From Marinobacter iranensis (GTDB lineage: Bacteria; Pseudomonadota; Gammaproteobacteria; Pseudomonadales; Oleiphilaceae), in assembly GCF_029207565.1 (NCBI RefSeq), contig NZ_JANCMW010000006.1, positions 62,001 through 126,000 of the forward strand: a stretch of DNA of 64,000 bases, written 5' to 3'. A program made the position numbers and the translations under genes. Positions 26,456 to 35,229 of the stretch are shown in pieces; positions within the stretch are counted from its first letter, which is position 1; every line of letters begins with the position of its first letter. The notes beneath the pieces are model-generated. The model saw only the letters and a list, made by a program, of their open reading frames with translations. It was not told the origin of the DNA and searched no databases.

Positions 26456-28933
26456 ATGACGATAAAACAATCCATGCTGGCCACCGCTATTGCCGGTGTC
26501 CTCGCCGGCCCGGCATCGGCCGGACTGGTAATCAGTGAATATGTGGAAGGTTCCGGCAACAACAAAGCCATTGAACTGCTCAATACTGGCGCCAGCGCCG
26601 TCGATCTCACCGCCTGGGAACTGCAGGTGTTCTACAACGGCAGCAACGCCGCTGGCCTGACCATCAACCTGGACGGTACGGTGGCCCCCAACGGCACCTT
26701 CGTTTTCGCCCACAGCCAGTCCGACCCCGCCATCCTCGCAGTTGCCGACCAGACCACCGGTGCCGGGCTGTTCAATGGTGACGACGCCGTGCTGTTGCTG
26801 AACGGCGGCGTGGTCGCCGACAGCATCGGACAGGCCGGATTCGACCCCGGCAGCTACTGGGGCGATGCCGTGCACACCCAGAACCAGACCCTCCGCCGTC
26901 GCGACGGCACCAGCGCGGACAACAACCCCGACGATCTGTACGATCCCGCCACCGTCTTCGACAGTTATGCCATAGACAGCTTCGACGACCTGGGCAACGG
27001 TGCTGACGATGGCAATGAAGAACCGGACAATCCCGGCTCACCAGATATGGCCTGTGGCAATCCCACAAGCCTGATCTCAGAGATTCAGGGCACCAGTGAC
27101 ATCAGTCCGCTCGCGGGTGAAAACCTGGTTGTAGAGGCGGTCGTGACGGCTGCATTCAACAGCGATGATGGCCTTGGCGGCTTTTACATTGAAGCCGAGG
27201 CCGACCAGCGCGATAGCAACCCGGCCACATCGGAAGGTCTGTTTGTCTATGCACCCGGTGAGAACGTCACGGTTGGCCAGCGGCTGAGAATCGCCGGCGA
27301 AGTCACCGAGTTCGGCAACCTCACCGAACTCACCAGTGTGACCGACATTGCCGACTGTGGCACCGCGACACTCCCCGCCCCCGTGAACCTCACACTGCCC
27401 TGGGCTTTCGCCGATGCCCCGGAAGCCTTCGAGTCCATGCGTGTCCTTTTTGACGAGCCTTTGACCGTCAACGACAACTACGACCTCGGCCGCTTTGGCA
27501 GCCTGACTTTGGGCAGTGGCCGACACTTTGTTCCCACCAACATCGCCGAGCCGGGAGCAGACGCCGCCATCGTGGAGGAGCTCAACGCCCTGGACCGTCT
27601 GGTTCTGGACGATGGCAGCAACCGCCAGAACCCGGCGGTGGTTCCTTACCCGTCTCCGGAACTGAGCGCATCGGCCACCGTTCGTGCGGGCGATACTGTG
27701 AACGACCTGGTGGGCGTTCTCGACTACCGCTTTTCCGAATGGCGCCTGCAGCCGTTGTCAGCTCCCAGCTTTGCCCAGGAGAATTCGCGCCCGACCAGTC
27801 CTGAACTGGAAGGCAGCGGCAACCTGGTGGTCGCCTCTTTCAACGTACTGAACTATTTCAACGGCGACGGCATGGGCGGCGGCTTCCCCACAGCCAGGGG
27901 TGCGGACGACGCGGAAGAACTGAGCCGTCAGACCGCCAAACTGGTCAGCGCCATTACCGCACTGAATGCCGACATCGTAGGCCTGATGGAAATCGAAAAC
28001 GACGGCTATGGCGATAACAGCGCGATTGCGCAACTGGCCGACAGCCTCGGCGGCAACTGGTCCTACGTTGACCCCGGCCTGCCACAACTCGGTGGCGATG
28101 CCATCGCGGTAGGCTTTATCTACAACGCCGACCGGGTGGAAGTCATGGGCAATGCGGCAACACTGGCCACGGCCCCGTTTGACGATCTTAACCGCCAGCC
28201 TCTGGCCCAGACCTTCCGCGCCAGCGATAGCGGCAATGCCGTTACCATTGCCGTTAACCACTTCAAATCCAAGGGTTGCGGCAGCGCCGAAGGTGACAAT
28301 GCCGACCAGGGTGATGGACAGGGATGCTGGAACCCGGTTCGTACCCAGGCTTCAGCAACACTGGCAAACTGGTTGGCCTCAGACCCCACCGACACCGCCG
28401 AAGAAGACGTACTGATCATCGGTGACCTGAATGCCTACGCCAAGGAAGACCCGATCCGGACACTGACCAACAGTGGCTATACCGATCTGGTCGCAATCGC
28501 GGACGGCGAAAGCGCGTACTCCTACGTGTTCTTCGGCCAGGCCGGCTATCTCGACCATGGTCTTGCCAACACCTCACTGGCCCCGAAAGTGGCCGACACC
28601 ACGGTGTGGCACATCAACGCGGACGAGCCCCGGGCACTGGACTACAACACCGACTTCAAGTCGCCGGAACAGCAGGCCAGCTTCTATGCGCCGGACAGCT
28701 ATCGTGCCTCCGACCACGACCCGGTGATCATTGCCCTGAACATGGAAGCCGCATCACCGGCCGACCGGGCGGACCTGAACGGCGATGGCCGTATTAACGG
28801 CCGGGACATCGCGCAGTTTGTGCTTGCACGGCTGTTTGGCAAAGCCTCCGTGGAACGCTACGACATCAACCAGGACGGACGTGTGAACCACAGGGATCTG
28901 TTTGCCATCCTGGAGGCCAAACGCGGCCGCTAA
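26456..28933 (+). CDS. exeM: Exported ExeM/NucH-type endonuclease with LTD and dockerin-like domains
   Basis: Secreted nuclease of 825 residues. Signal peptide with cleavage near ASA (residue 22). Lamin-tail domain about 22-150 (LVISEYVEGSGNNKAIELLN). OB-like region in the middle. Endonuclease/exonuclease/phosphatase domain from about residue 455: VASFNVLNYFNGDG, GLMEIENDGYG, VNHFKSKGCGS, IGDLNAYAKEDP, SDHDPVI. Residues about 771-825 form a dockerin-like pair of calcium loops: DLNGDGRINGRD and DINQDGRVNHRD. No GlyGly-CTERM or other membrane sorting tail is present. AGGGAAAGAG precedes the ATG. Likely role: digestion of extracellular DNA. Confidence 0.9.
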   Translation: MTIKQSMLATAIAGVLAGPASAGLVISEYVEGSGNNKAIELLNTGASAVDLTAWELQVFYNGSNAAGLTINLDGTVAPNGTFVFAHSQSDPAILAVADQTTGAGLFNGDDAVLLLNGGVVADSIGQAGFDPGSYWGDAVHTQNQTLRRRDGTSADNNPDDLYDPATVFDSYAIDSFDDLGNGADDGNEEPDNPGSPDMACGNPTSLISEIQGTSDISPLAGENLVVEAVVTAAFNSDDGLGGFYIEAEADQRDSNPATSEGLFVYAPGENVTVGQRLRIAGEVTEFGNLTELTSVTDIADCGTATLPAPVNLTLPWAFADAPEAFESMRVLFDEPLTVNDNYDLGRFGSLTLGSGRHFVPTNIAEPGADAAIVEELNALDRLVLDDGSNRQNPAVVPYPSPELSASATVRAGDTVNDLVGVLDYRFSEWRLQPLSAPSFAQENSRPTSPELEGSGNLVVASFNVLNYFNGDGMGGGFPTARGADDAEELSRQTAKLVSAITALNADIVGLMEIENDGYGDNSAIAQLADSLGGNWSYVDPGLPQLGGDAIAVGFIYNADRVEVMGNAATLATAPFDDLNRQPLAQTFRASDSGNAVTIAVNHFKSKGCGSAEGDNADQGDGQGCWNPVRTQASATLANWLASDPTDTAEEDVLIIGDLNAYAKEDPIRTLTNSGYTDLVAIADGESAYSYVFFGQAGYLDHGLANTSLAPKVADTTVWHINADEPRALDYNTDFKSPEQQASFYAPDSYRASDHDPVIIALNMEAASPADRADLNGDGRINGRDIAQFVLARLFGKASVERYDINQDGRVNHRDLFAILEAKRGR

Positions 28934-28952
28934 CGCCACTCACACCCAACAG

Positions 28953-28981
28953 CGCCCGCCACCGTGCGGGCGTTTCTTTTT
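28953..28981 (+). terminator. Intrinsic terminator after exeM
   Basis: Stem CGCCCGC / GCGGGCG with a 6-base loop, followed by TTTCTTTTT. It begins 20 bases after the exeM stop codon, so the downstream nucleotidase gene probably has its own promoter. Confidence 0.85.
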
Positions 28982-29059
28982 ATGGCAACAAAAGCATCAC
29001 ATCACTGACATCCGGGAAGAGGAATATGCGGTAGATAAATCAAAAACAGGAGCAAGGAA

Positions 29060-30895
29060 ATGATCCGCAAGTCAGCCTGGGCACTACTCCCTCTCATCGC
29101 ACTGGTCGGCTGTAACAGCGACAACGATAACGACAACAATAACGACACCTCGGCCGGCCCCCTGAGCCTGAACGTCCTCCACATCAACGATCACCACTCC
29201 CACCTTGAAGCCGGCTCACAATCCCTGACCATTGCCGGCCAGGAAACCGAATTCTCCGCCGGAGGCTTTCCACGGGTTGCCGCCAAGATCGCAGAGCGTG
29301 AGATGGCCCTGGACAACGTACTGAAACTGCATGCCGGCGATGCCATTACCGGCACCCTGTACTTCACCTCCTATGAGGGTGAAGCCGATGCCGAGTTGAT
29401 GAACCTGGTCTGTTTCGATGCGTTCGCACTGGGCAACCATGAGTTCGACCGTGGCGACGAAGGCCTGAAAAAGTTCCTGGATTTTCTCGCCAGCGGCAGT
29501 TGCCAGACACCGGTACTGGCCGCCAACGTGGTGCCGGAAGTGGGCACGCCACTGGCTCCGACTGCTGTTGACGATTACATCAAGCCCTATGTAGTGAAGG
29601 AAGTGGGTGGCGAGAAAGTGGGCATTGTCGGCATCGATATTGCCAACAAGACCCGGAACAGCTCCAGCCCGCTGGACACCACCCAGTTCCTGGACGAGAC
29701 CGAAAGCGCCCAGGCCGCCATCAATGAACTGGAGGCCGACGGCGTCAACAAGATCATCCTGCTGACCCACTATCAGTATGGCAACGATCTGCTGCTGGCT
29801 GAGACCCTGTCCGGCGTGGATGTGATCATTGGCGGCGACTCCCATTCCCTGCTGGGCGACTTTGCCGCCTTTGGCCTGACCTCCGCCGGTGCCTATCCCA
29901 CGGAACTCACCAACGCCGACGGTGACAAGGCCTGTGTCGCGCAGGCCTGGCAGTATTCCCAGGTGGTGGGCGAGCTCAACATCCAGTGGAATGCAGACGG
30001 TGTGGTGGAATCCTGTACCGGTGTGCCCCACCTGTTACTGGGCGACGAGATTGTCCGTGAAGACGACGGCGGCAGCGAATACACCCCCGAGGGAACAGAG
30101 CTGCAGGCGATCATGGAGGCCATCGAAGCAGCTCCGCAGCTGAGCATCGTGACCGAAGACGCCACCGTGGCGAATGCACTGGCCAACTACACCCAGCAGT
30201 TGGACACCTTCCGCAATGAGGTGGTGGGCACCGCAACGGAAGACCTCTGCCTCGAGCGCATTCCCGGCCAGGGCACCAGCGGCCTGCCAAGCTGCGCCGG
30301 CACAACGGCGGAACGCGGCGGCGACATCGCCAATGTCGTAGCCCAGGCCTTCCTGTTCCTGAGCAAGAACGCCGACGTGTCGATCCAGAACGCCGGCGGT
30401 GTGCGCACGGATATCGAAGCCGGCAACATCACCATTGGTGACGCCTACACCCTGCTGCCATTCGCCAATACCCTGGTTGACCTGACCATGACCGGCGCCG
30501 AAATCCGCCAGGTGCTGAACGAAGCCGTGGCCTTCGCTCATGCGCCGGACGGCTCGACCGGTGCCTATCCCTATGCCGCCGGCCTGCGCTGGGACGTGGA
30601 CATGACCCGCACCGAAGGCGACCAATTGTACAACATCGAAGTCAAAGGCCGGGACGAAACCCAATGGCGGGCCCTGACTGACGCTGAAACCCTGAATGTG
30701 GTCACCAACAGCTTCACCGGTGGCGGCCAGGATGGCTATGTAACCTTCGGCACCGTGACCGACGATGGCCGCTCGGTGGATACCTTCCTCGATTACGCCC
30801 AGTCCTTCGTGGACTACGTGAGCGAGCAGGGCACCATCAGTAAACCGGCGCTGGATGAGTACTCAACCCAGTCGTACACTGCGCCTGCTGATTAA
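29060..30895 (+). CDS. 5'-nucleotidase/UshA-family lipoprotein
   Basis: Surface or periplasmic nucleotide hydrolase of 611 residues. A lipoprotein signal ends in LVGC (Cys18), followed by an Asn/Asp-rich linker. The metallophosphatase domain has LNVLHINDHHSHLE, LKLHAGDAITG, FALGNHEFDRG, ILLTHYQYG and IIGGDSHS. The C-terminal 5'-nucleotidase domain has NAGGVRTDIEAGNITIGDAYTLLPFANTL. AGGAGCAAGGAA precedes the ATG. With the upstream exported nuclease it could release phosphate and nucleosides from external DNA or NAD. An intrinsic terminator follows. Confidence 0.9.
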   Translation: MIRKSAWALLPLIALVGCNSDNDNDNNNDTSAGPLSLNVLHINDHHSHLEAGSQSLTIAGQETEFSAGGFPRVAAKIAEREMALDNVLKLHAGDAITGTLYFTSYEGEADAELMNLVCFDAFALGNHEFDRGDEGLKKFLDFLASGSCQTPVLAANVVPEVGTPLAPTAVDDYIKPYVVKEVGGEKVGIVGIDIANKTRNSSSPLDTTQFLDETESAQAAINELEADGVNKIILLTHYQYGNDLLLAETLSGVDVIIGGDSHSLLGDFAAFGLTSAGAYPTELTNADGDKACVAQAWQYSQVVGELNIQWNADGVVESCTGVPHLLLGDEIVREDDGGSEYTPEGTELQAIMEAIEAAPQLSIVTEDATVANALANYTQQLDTFRNEVVGTATEDLCLERIPGQGTSGLPSCAGTTAERGGDIANVVAQAFLFLSKNADVSIQNAGGVRTDIEAGNITIGDAYTLLPFANTLVDLTMTGAEIRQVLNEAVAFAHAPDGSTGAYPYAAGLRWDVDMTRTEGDQLYNIEVKGRDETQWRALTDAETLNVVTNSFTGGGQDGYVTFGTVTDDGRSVDTFLDYAQSFVDYVSEQGTISKPALDEYSTQSYTAPAD

Positions 30896-30923
30896 TGCTC
30901 TCACGTAGGTGATGTCCCCGATG

Positions 30924-30955
30924 CCGGCCCGCTTTATCGGGGGCCGGTTTTTGTT
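30924..30955 (+). terminator. Intrinsic terminator after the nucleotidase gene
   Basis: Stem CCGGCCC / GGGCCGG with a 10-base loop, followed by TTTTTGTT; starts 29 bases after the stop codon. Confidence 0.8.
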
Positions 30956-30988
30956 ATGCTGCCGGATAGTCAAAACCCGGAGCATTCA

Positions 30989-31993
30989 ATGTCGCAGCTT
31001 TCCAGCGCCCAATCCCCTTCCTACTCCCTTCTGGAACTGGCCTCGGTCCGCGAGGGTGATTCCGTTGGTCAGACCCTCGCCAACAGCGTGGCCTACGCCC
31101 GCCATGCCGAAAGCCTGGGCTTCAACCGGTTCTGGCTGGCCGAGCATCACAACATGGAAGGCATCAGCAGCTCCGCAACGGCGGTTCTGGTGGGACACAT
31201 TGCAGGCGCCACCAAAACCCTTCGTGTGGGTTCGGGCGGCATCATGCTGCCCAATCATCCACCCCTGGTGATTGCCGAACAGTTCGGTACGCTTGAGAGC
31301 CTGTACCCGGGGCGGATCGACCTTGGCCTTGGCCGTGCCCCGGGCACCGACCCCATTACCAGCCGGGCCCTGCGACGGGACGGCATGGGGGCGGAGCAGT
31401 TTCCCGAAGACGTGGCCAGGCTGCAAACGCTGCTCGGCCCGCTCCAACCCGGCCAGCCAGTGAAGGCGATTCCCGGTGCCGGCACCAACGTCCCCATCTG
31501 GCTGCTGGGCTCCAGCCTCTACAGTGCCCAGCTTGCCGCCATGCGGGGCCTGCCCTACGCCTTTGCCGGGCATTTTGCGCCCCGGCTCTACCGCGAGGCC
31601 ATCCAGGTGTATCGGGACAATTTCCAGCCCTCGGAACAGTTGGACAAGCCCTACGTGATACTGGCGGTTCCAGCGGTTCCGGCGGATACCGACGAGGAAG
31701 CGCAGTTCCTCGCCACTACCAGTTATCAGCGCATCCTGTCCCTGTTCCGTGGCCAGCCCCTGTGGATGCGGCCACCGGTAAAATCCATGGACGGCTTGTG
31801 GAACAGTGGCGAGAAAGCCGGCGTGAAGGATTTCCTGTCGCTGCAGATGCTGGGCAGCGAAGACAGCATCCGCGAACAGCTGGAGCGACTGCTGCAAACG
31901 GTGGAAGTGGACGAACTGATGTTCACCGTGGACCTGTACGACCCGGAAAAACGCCGACACGCGCTGGATATTCTCGCCGCCACCCGACACTGA
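30989..31993 (+). CDS. LLM-class flavin-dependent oxidoreductase
   Basis: Luciferase-like (beta/alpha)8 flavoprotein of 334 residues, related to E. coli YhbW-type proteins. Motifs are [23 protein letters not shown] near residue 45, [23 protein letters not shown] and [13 protein letters not shown]. The ATG at 30989 follows GGAG and gives the normal N terminus ([11 protein letters not shown]); the frame is open upstream but overlaps the preceding terminator. The substrate is unknown. It is followed after 21 bases by a small hydrolase gene. Confidence 0.9.
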   Translation: MSQLSSAQSPSYSLLELASVREGDSVGQTLANSVAYARHAESLGFNRFWLAEHHNMEGISSSATAVLVGHIAGATKTLRVGSGGIMLPNHPPLVIAEQFGTLESLYPGRIDLGLGRAPGTDPITSRALRRDGMGAEQFPEDVARLQTLLGPLQPGQPVKAIPGAGTNVPIWLLGSSLYSAQLAAMRGLPYAFAGHFAPRLYREAIQVYRDNFQPSEQLDKPYVILAVPAVPADTDEEAQFLATTSYQRILSLFRGQPLWMRPPVKSMDGLWNSGEKAGVKDFLSLQMLGSEDSIREQLERLLQTVEVDELMFTVDLYDPEKRRHALDILAATRH

Positions 31994-32014
31994 ACCCTTT
32001 TACCGGAGCGAGCC

Positions 32015-32545
32015 ATGGCAACATCAAACATCCACGTATTCCTGTCCCACGGGCTGGAGAGCGGCCCCGGCGGCACCAAGGTGCAGGCCCTGAAAGCGGA
32101 AGCGGAAACCTTCCCCGGGGTCACCGCGATCGCGCTGGACCACCGCAGCACAAAAGACCCGACCGAACGCCTGCAGCAAATGAAAGAGGCCATGACCGAG
32201 GCCGGAGCCAGTCCGGAGCGTACCATCCTGGCCGGTTCCAGCATGGGCGGCTGGGTGTGTGCCCGCACCAGTGCCGAAACGCCGGTACTGGGGTGTTTCC
32301 TGCTGGCGCCGGCGCTGGCGATGTCCGCCTATCCGCAGTCCAGCCCAAGGATTCAGGCCCGGCATACCCAGATCATTCACGGCTGGGACGATGACGTGGT
32401 GCTACCCATGCCGGTGGTCGAGCTGGCACGGGAACAGAAACTGCCGTTGCTGGTACTGCCGGACGGACACCGGCTGGAGAACAGCCTGGAGCGGCTGGTA
32501 AGTGAGTTCAGGGGCTTCATGACAAACTGCCTGGCCGCAAACTGA
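32015..32545 (+). CDS. YqiA-like alpha/beta hydrolase
   Basis: Small serine esterase-like protein of 176 residues. FLSHGLESGPGGTKVQAL is the oxyanion region, LAGSSMGGWVCA the nucleophile elbow, IHGWDDDVV the acid region and PDGHRLEN the histidine. The compact lid-free form resembles YqiA/YcfP esterases, whose substrates are mostly unknown. GGAGCGAG precedes the ATG. Convergent with the META lipoprotein gene, with only 3 bases between the two stop codons. Confidence 0.82.
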   Translation: MATSNIHVFLSHGLESGPGGTKVQALKAEAETFPGVTAIALDHRSTKDPTERLQQMKEAMTEAGASPERTILAGSSMGGWVCARTSAETPVLGCFLLAPALAMSAYPQSSPRIQARHTQIIHGWDDDVVLPMPVVELAREQKLPLLVLPDGHRLENSLERLVSEFRGFMTNCLAAN

Positions 32546-32548
32546 CGG

Positions 32549-33007
32549 TTATTTCATCCGCGTGGCCTCGAACACCGCCAGTTCTTCTCCGGCTTCACCC
32601 AGCAACCGAAGTTCGATGCCCTCCAGGTTGACGCCCACGGTCTTGGCGAATGCCGCAAAGAGCAGTTTCTCCGTCAGGTTGTCCGGGCAGGCCATAAGAG
32701 TGCTGCTCATGGAGTCAAACAGCAGGTTTTCCCCCGTTACCCGGTAGTCACCCATATACTGGTTACAGCCACTGAAACCGCTCACCCGGCCGTCGTCCAG
32801 GAACAGGATGTGGGGCTTCTGTTGGCGGTCGGTTTCCGGCACTGGCTCTCCGGCAACGCTCACCAGTTGCCAGTAGGTATTGGTCAGTGGCATCGCCACG
32901 ACATCCCCGCCCGAGTTCTCCCTAGCTGGCGAACTTACGCAACCGGCCAGTAGCAGCACCGTAAACAGGGCTGCCACATACCCGGCGGTCTTCATTGTCG
33001 TTCTCAT
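32549..33007 (-). CDS. META-domain (HslJ-like) lipoprotein
   Basis: Lipoprotein of 152 residues with a signal ending in LLAGC and one META domain: TNTYWQLVSVAGEPVP, PHILFLDDGRVSGFSGCNQYMGDYRV, SSTLMACPD. META proteins of this type occur in the cell envelope and are linked to heat-shock, novobiocin resistance or protease inhibition; exact role unknown. GGGAGGAG sits about 5 bases before the ATG at 33007. It begins 35 bases after recD on the same strand and may be read with it. Confidence 0.85.
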   Translation of the reverse strand: MRTTMKTAGYVAALFTVLLLAGCVSSPARENSGGDVVAMPLTNTYWQLVSVAGEPVPETDRQQKPHILFLDDGRVSGFSGCNQYMGDYRVTGENLLFDSMSSTLMACPDNLTEKLLFAAFAKTVGVNLEGIELRLLGEAGEELAVFEATRMK

Positions 33008-33042
33008 TCCACTCCTCCCTGTTGCGGGTTAACAATGGCCAT

Positions 33043-35229
33043 TCAGACCAACAGCCTGGCCAGTCCCGACGCCCTGATCACCCCACGCCCTACCGCTTCT
33101 TTCAGCACACCTTCCTGGCTCACCACCAGGCTCAGCCAGTGGCGTGCCCGGGTGATGCCGGTGTACGCCAGTTCCCGGGTCAGTACCGGGGTCAGCCGGT
33201 CCGGTATCACCAGGCAGGCATGGGTAAATTCCGAGCCCTGGGACTTGTGCACGGTCATGGCGTAGACCGTTTCCAGTGACTGCAGCCGGCTGGGGGATAT
33301 CCAGCGAATAGTACCGCTGCCATCGCTGGAGGGGAACGCTACCCGCAAAGTCTCCACCGGCTCACCGGCGTCGTTGCGATCCCAGGGCACGCTCAGGGTG
33401 ACGCCGATATCGCCGTTCATCAGGCCCAGATTATAGTCGTTTCCGGTGATCAGTACCGGGCGGCCCGCATACCAGCCCTCGGTGCGATCAATCAGGCCGG
33501 CACGGCGCAGGCGCTCGGCGATTTCCCGGTTCAGCCCTTCCACCCCGAACGGGCCCTGGCGAAGCGCGCAGAGAACCTTGAAGTGGTTGAACGCGGTGAG
33601 CACATCGGTGGCCCAGGCATCCCAAGGTTCACGCTCGTCTGCTTCATTACCGGAAGCGGGTTTGTGGCCCCGGACAATGTCCAGGTAGTGGCCATAGCCC
33701 ACCGGTGGGTCGATCGGTCTGTCATTGACCAGGCGCCCCGCACCACTGTTGCGGAAACGTTCGGGGCTGCCGGTAAGCGCATGGTCCGCCAGCAATGCGA
33801 CACCCGGTTCGTTAATGCCGGGACGAGCGGAACCACCATCAGGCACCAGCCAGGCCACGTCTTCAAAGTTCTGCTCCCGGCACTGGGCGATCAGTTGCCT
33901 GTCCAGTCTGCCGGCATTGGTGGCCGAGGCCAGCACACCGATGCCGCTGTGTTCATCAAAACGGTAGCTCTTACGCAACATGGCAACCGCCTGGTCCAGG
34001 GGCAGGCCGTCGGCGTCGACCTGCTCGGGTGGCAACTGGCACCCGGCCACTGATTCCAGCCATTGCGCCGTTGCCGGCAGATAGTGAGCGTGGTCCGCGC
34101 GCTGACAGAGCTCTCCCAGTACCGCGCCGGCATCCACCGAGGCCAGTTGGTCCTTGTCGCCGAGCATGATCAGCCTGGCTTTGTCGGGCAGCGCCGCGAA
34201 CACCGAGGCCATCAAGTCCACATCCACCATGGAAGCTTCGTCGATCACCAGGATATCCAGTGGCAGGGGGTTGTCCTCATTGTGACGGAAACTCCGCGAA
34301 CCCGGCCGGCTACCCAGCAACCGGTGCAGGGTGGTGACCTGGGTGGGAATGGCGGACTTGTCGGGACGGCCCGGAAGCTTCTCCAGGGGCAGGCGATCAA
34401 CCGCCCCGCCAATGGACTCACTCAGCCTTGCGGCGGCCTTGCCGGTAGGGGCCGAAAGGCGGATACGCAGGTACGGGCTGGCGTCATCAGTTCCGGCCGA
34501 CTCACAGGCCACCGATTGCAGCGCCGCCAGCAGGTTTACCACCGTGGTGGTCTTGCCGGTACCGGGGCCGCCGGTGATCACACTGAAACGGTTCCGGGCT
34601 GCCAGGGCGCAGGCCAGCTTTTGGTAGTCCGGTTCCTGACTGGTACCGAACAGGGTATCCAGTGCCCGGGCCAACAGGCTGGTATCCGTCATCTCCGCGT
34701 GCGTTTCCAGTCGCTTGCGGATACCGGCGGCAATCGCCTGCTCATAGCGCCAGAACCGGCGCAGGTACAGCCGTGAGCCGTCCAGCACCAGCGGCGTGGC
34801 CAGTTCGCCGTTGCCCACCGCGCAGCTTTGGTTCAGGTGGGAAACAAGTTCATCCGGGCTGACATCGGCAAACAGATCCGACGGCTGCAAGCTGTCCGCG
34901 GGGAGTGAACCCACCCCTTCCGGCGGCAGTACCAGTGTTGGCTCGGTGGCCTGGCAGAGGTGACGCACATCCAGGCAAACGTGCCCCCGCCCCACCTGGT
35001 GGGACGCCATGGCGGCGAGTAACGCCAGCATGGCGGACGGCTGCTCGCCCCGCTCATCGACGATTTTACAGACAAAGGCCGCAAAGGCGTGGTCCAGGGC
35101 GCGAATCCAGTCCCGCTCCACCCAGTCGTCCAGCAGGGCCAGTGCCTCGGCTGCGGTTCGGGGCAACGGTGCAGGCTCCACCACGGCGGTGTCGAACAGG
35201 TCCTGGATGTATCCGCTTTCCCCGGTCAT
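33043..35229 (-). CDS. recD: Exodeoxyribonuclease V alpha subunit RecD
   Basis: Fast 5'-3' helicase motor of RecBCD, 728 residues, longer than the E. coli protein of about 608. Walker A is ITGGPGTGKTTTV, Walker B is LVIDEASMVDVDLM, and GDKDQLASVDAGAVLGEL and MTVHKSQGSEF are superfamily 1 motifs III and V. The C terminus has LAYTGITRARHWLSLV. It overlaps recB by 4 bases (ATGA). Confidence 0.95.
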   Translation of the reverse strand: MTGESGYIQDLFDTAVVEPAPLPRTAAEALALLDDWVERDWIRALDHAFAAFVCKIVDERGEQPSAMLALLAAMASHQVGRGHVCLDVRHLCQATEPTLVLPPEGVGSLPADSLQPSDLFADVSPDELVSHLNQSCAVGNGELATPLVLDGSRLYLRRFWRYEQAIAAGIRKRLETHAEMTDTSLLARALDTLFGTSQEPDYQKLACALAARNRFSVITGGPGTGKTTTVVNLLAALQSVACESAGTDDASPYLRIRLSAPTGKAAARLSESIGGAVDRLPLEKLPGRPDKSAIPTQVTTLHRLLGSRPGSRSFRHNEDNPLPLDILVIDEASMVDVDLMASVFAALPDKARLIMLGDKDQLASVDAGAVLGELCQRADHAHYLPATAQWLESVAGCQLPPEQVDADGLPLDQAVAMLRKSYRFDEHSGIGVLASATNAGRLDRQLIAQCREQNFEDVAWLVPDGGSARPGINEPGVALLADHALTGSPERFRNSGAGRLVNDRPIDPPVGYGHYLDIVRGHKPASGNEADEREPWDAWATDVLTAFNHFKVLCALRQGPFGVEGLNREIAERLRRAGLIDRTEGWYAGRPVLITGNDYNLGLMNGDIGVTLSVPWDRNDAGEPVETLRVAFPSSDGSGTIRWISPSRLQSLETVYAMTVHKSQGSEFTHACLVIPDRLTPVLTRELAYTGITRARHWLSLVVSQEGVLKEAVGRGVIRASGLARLLV

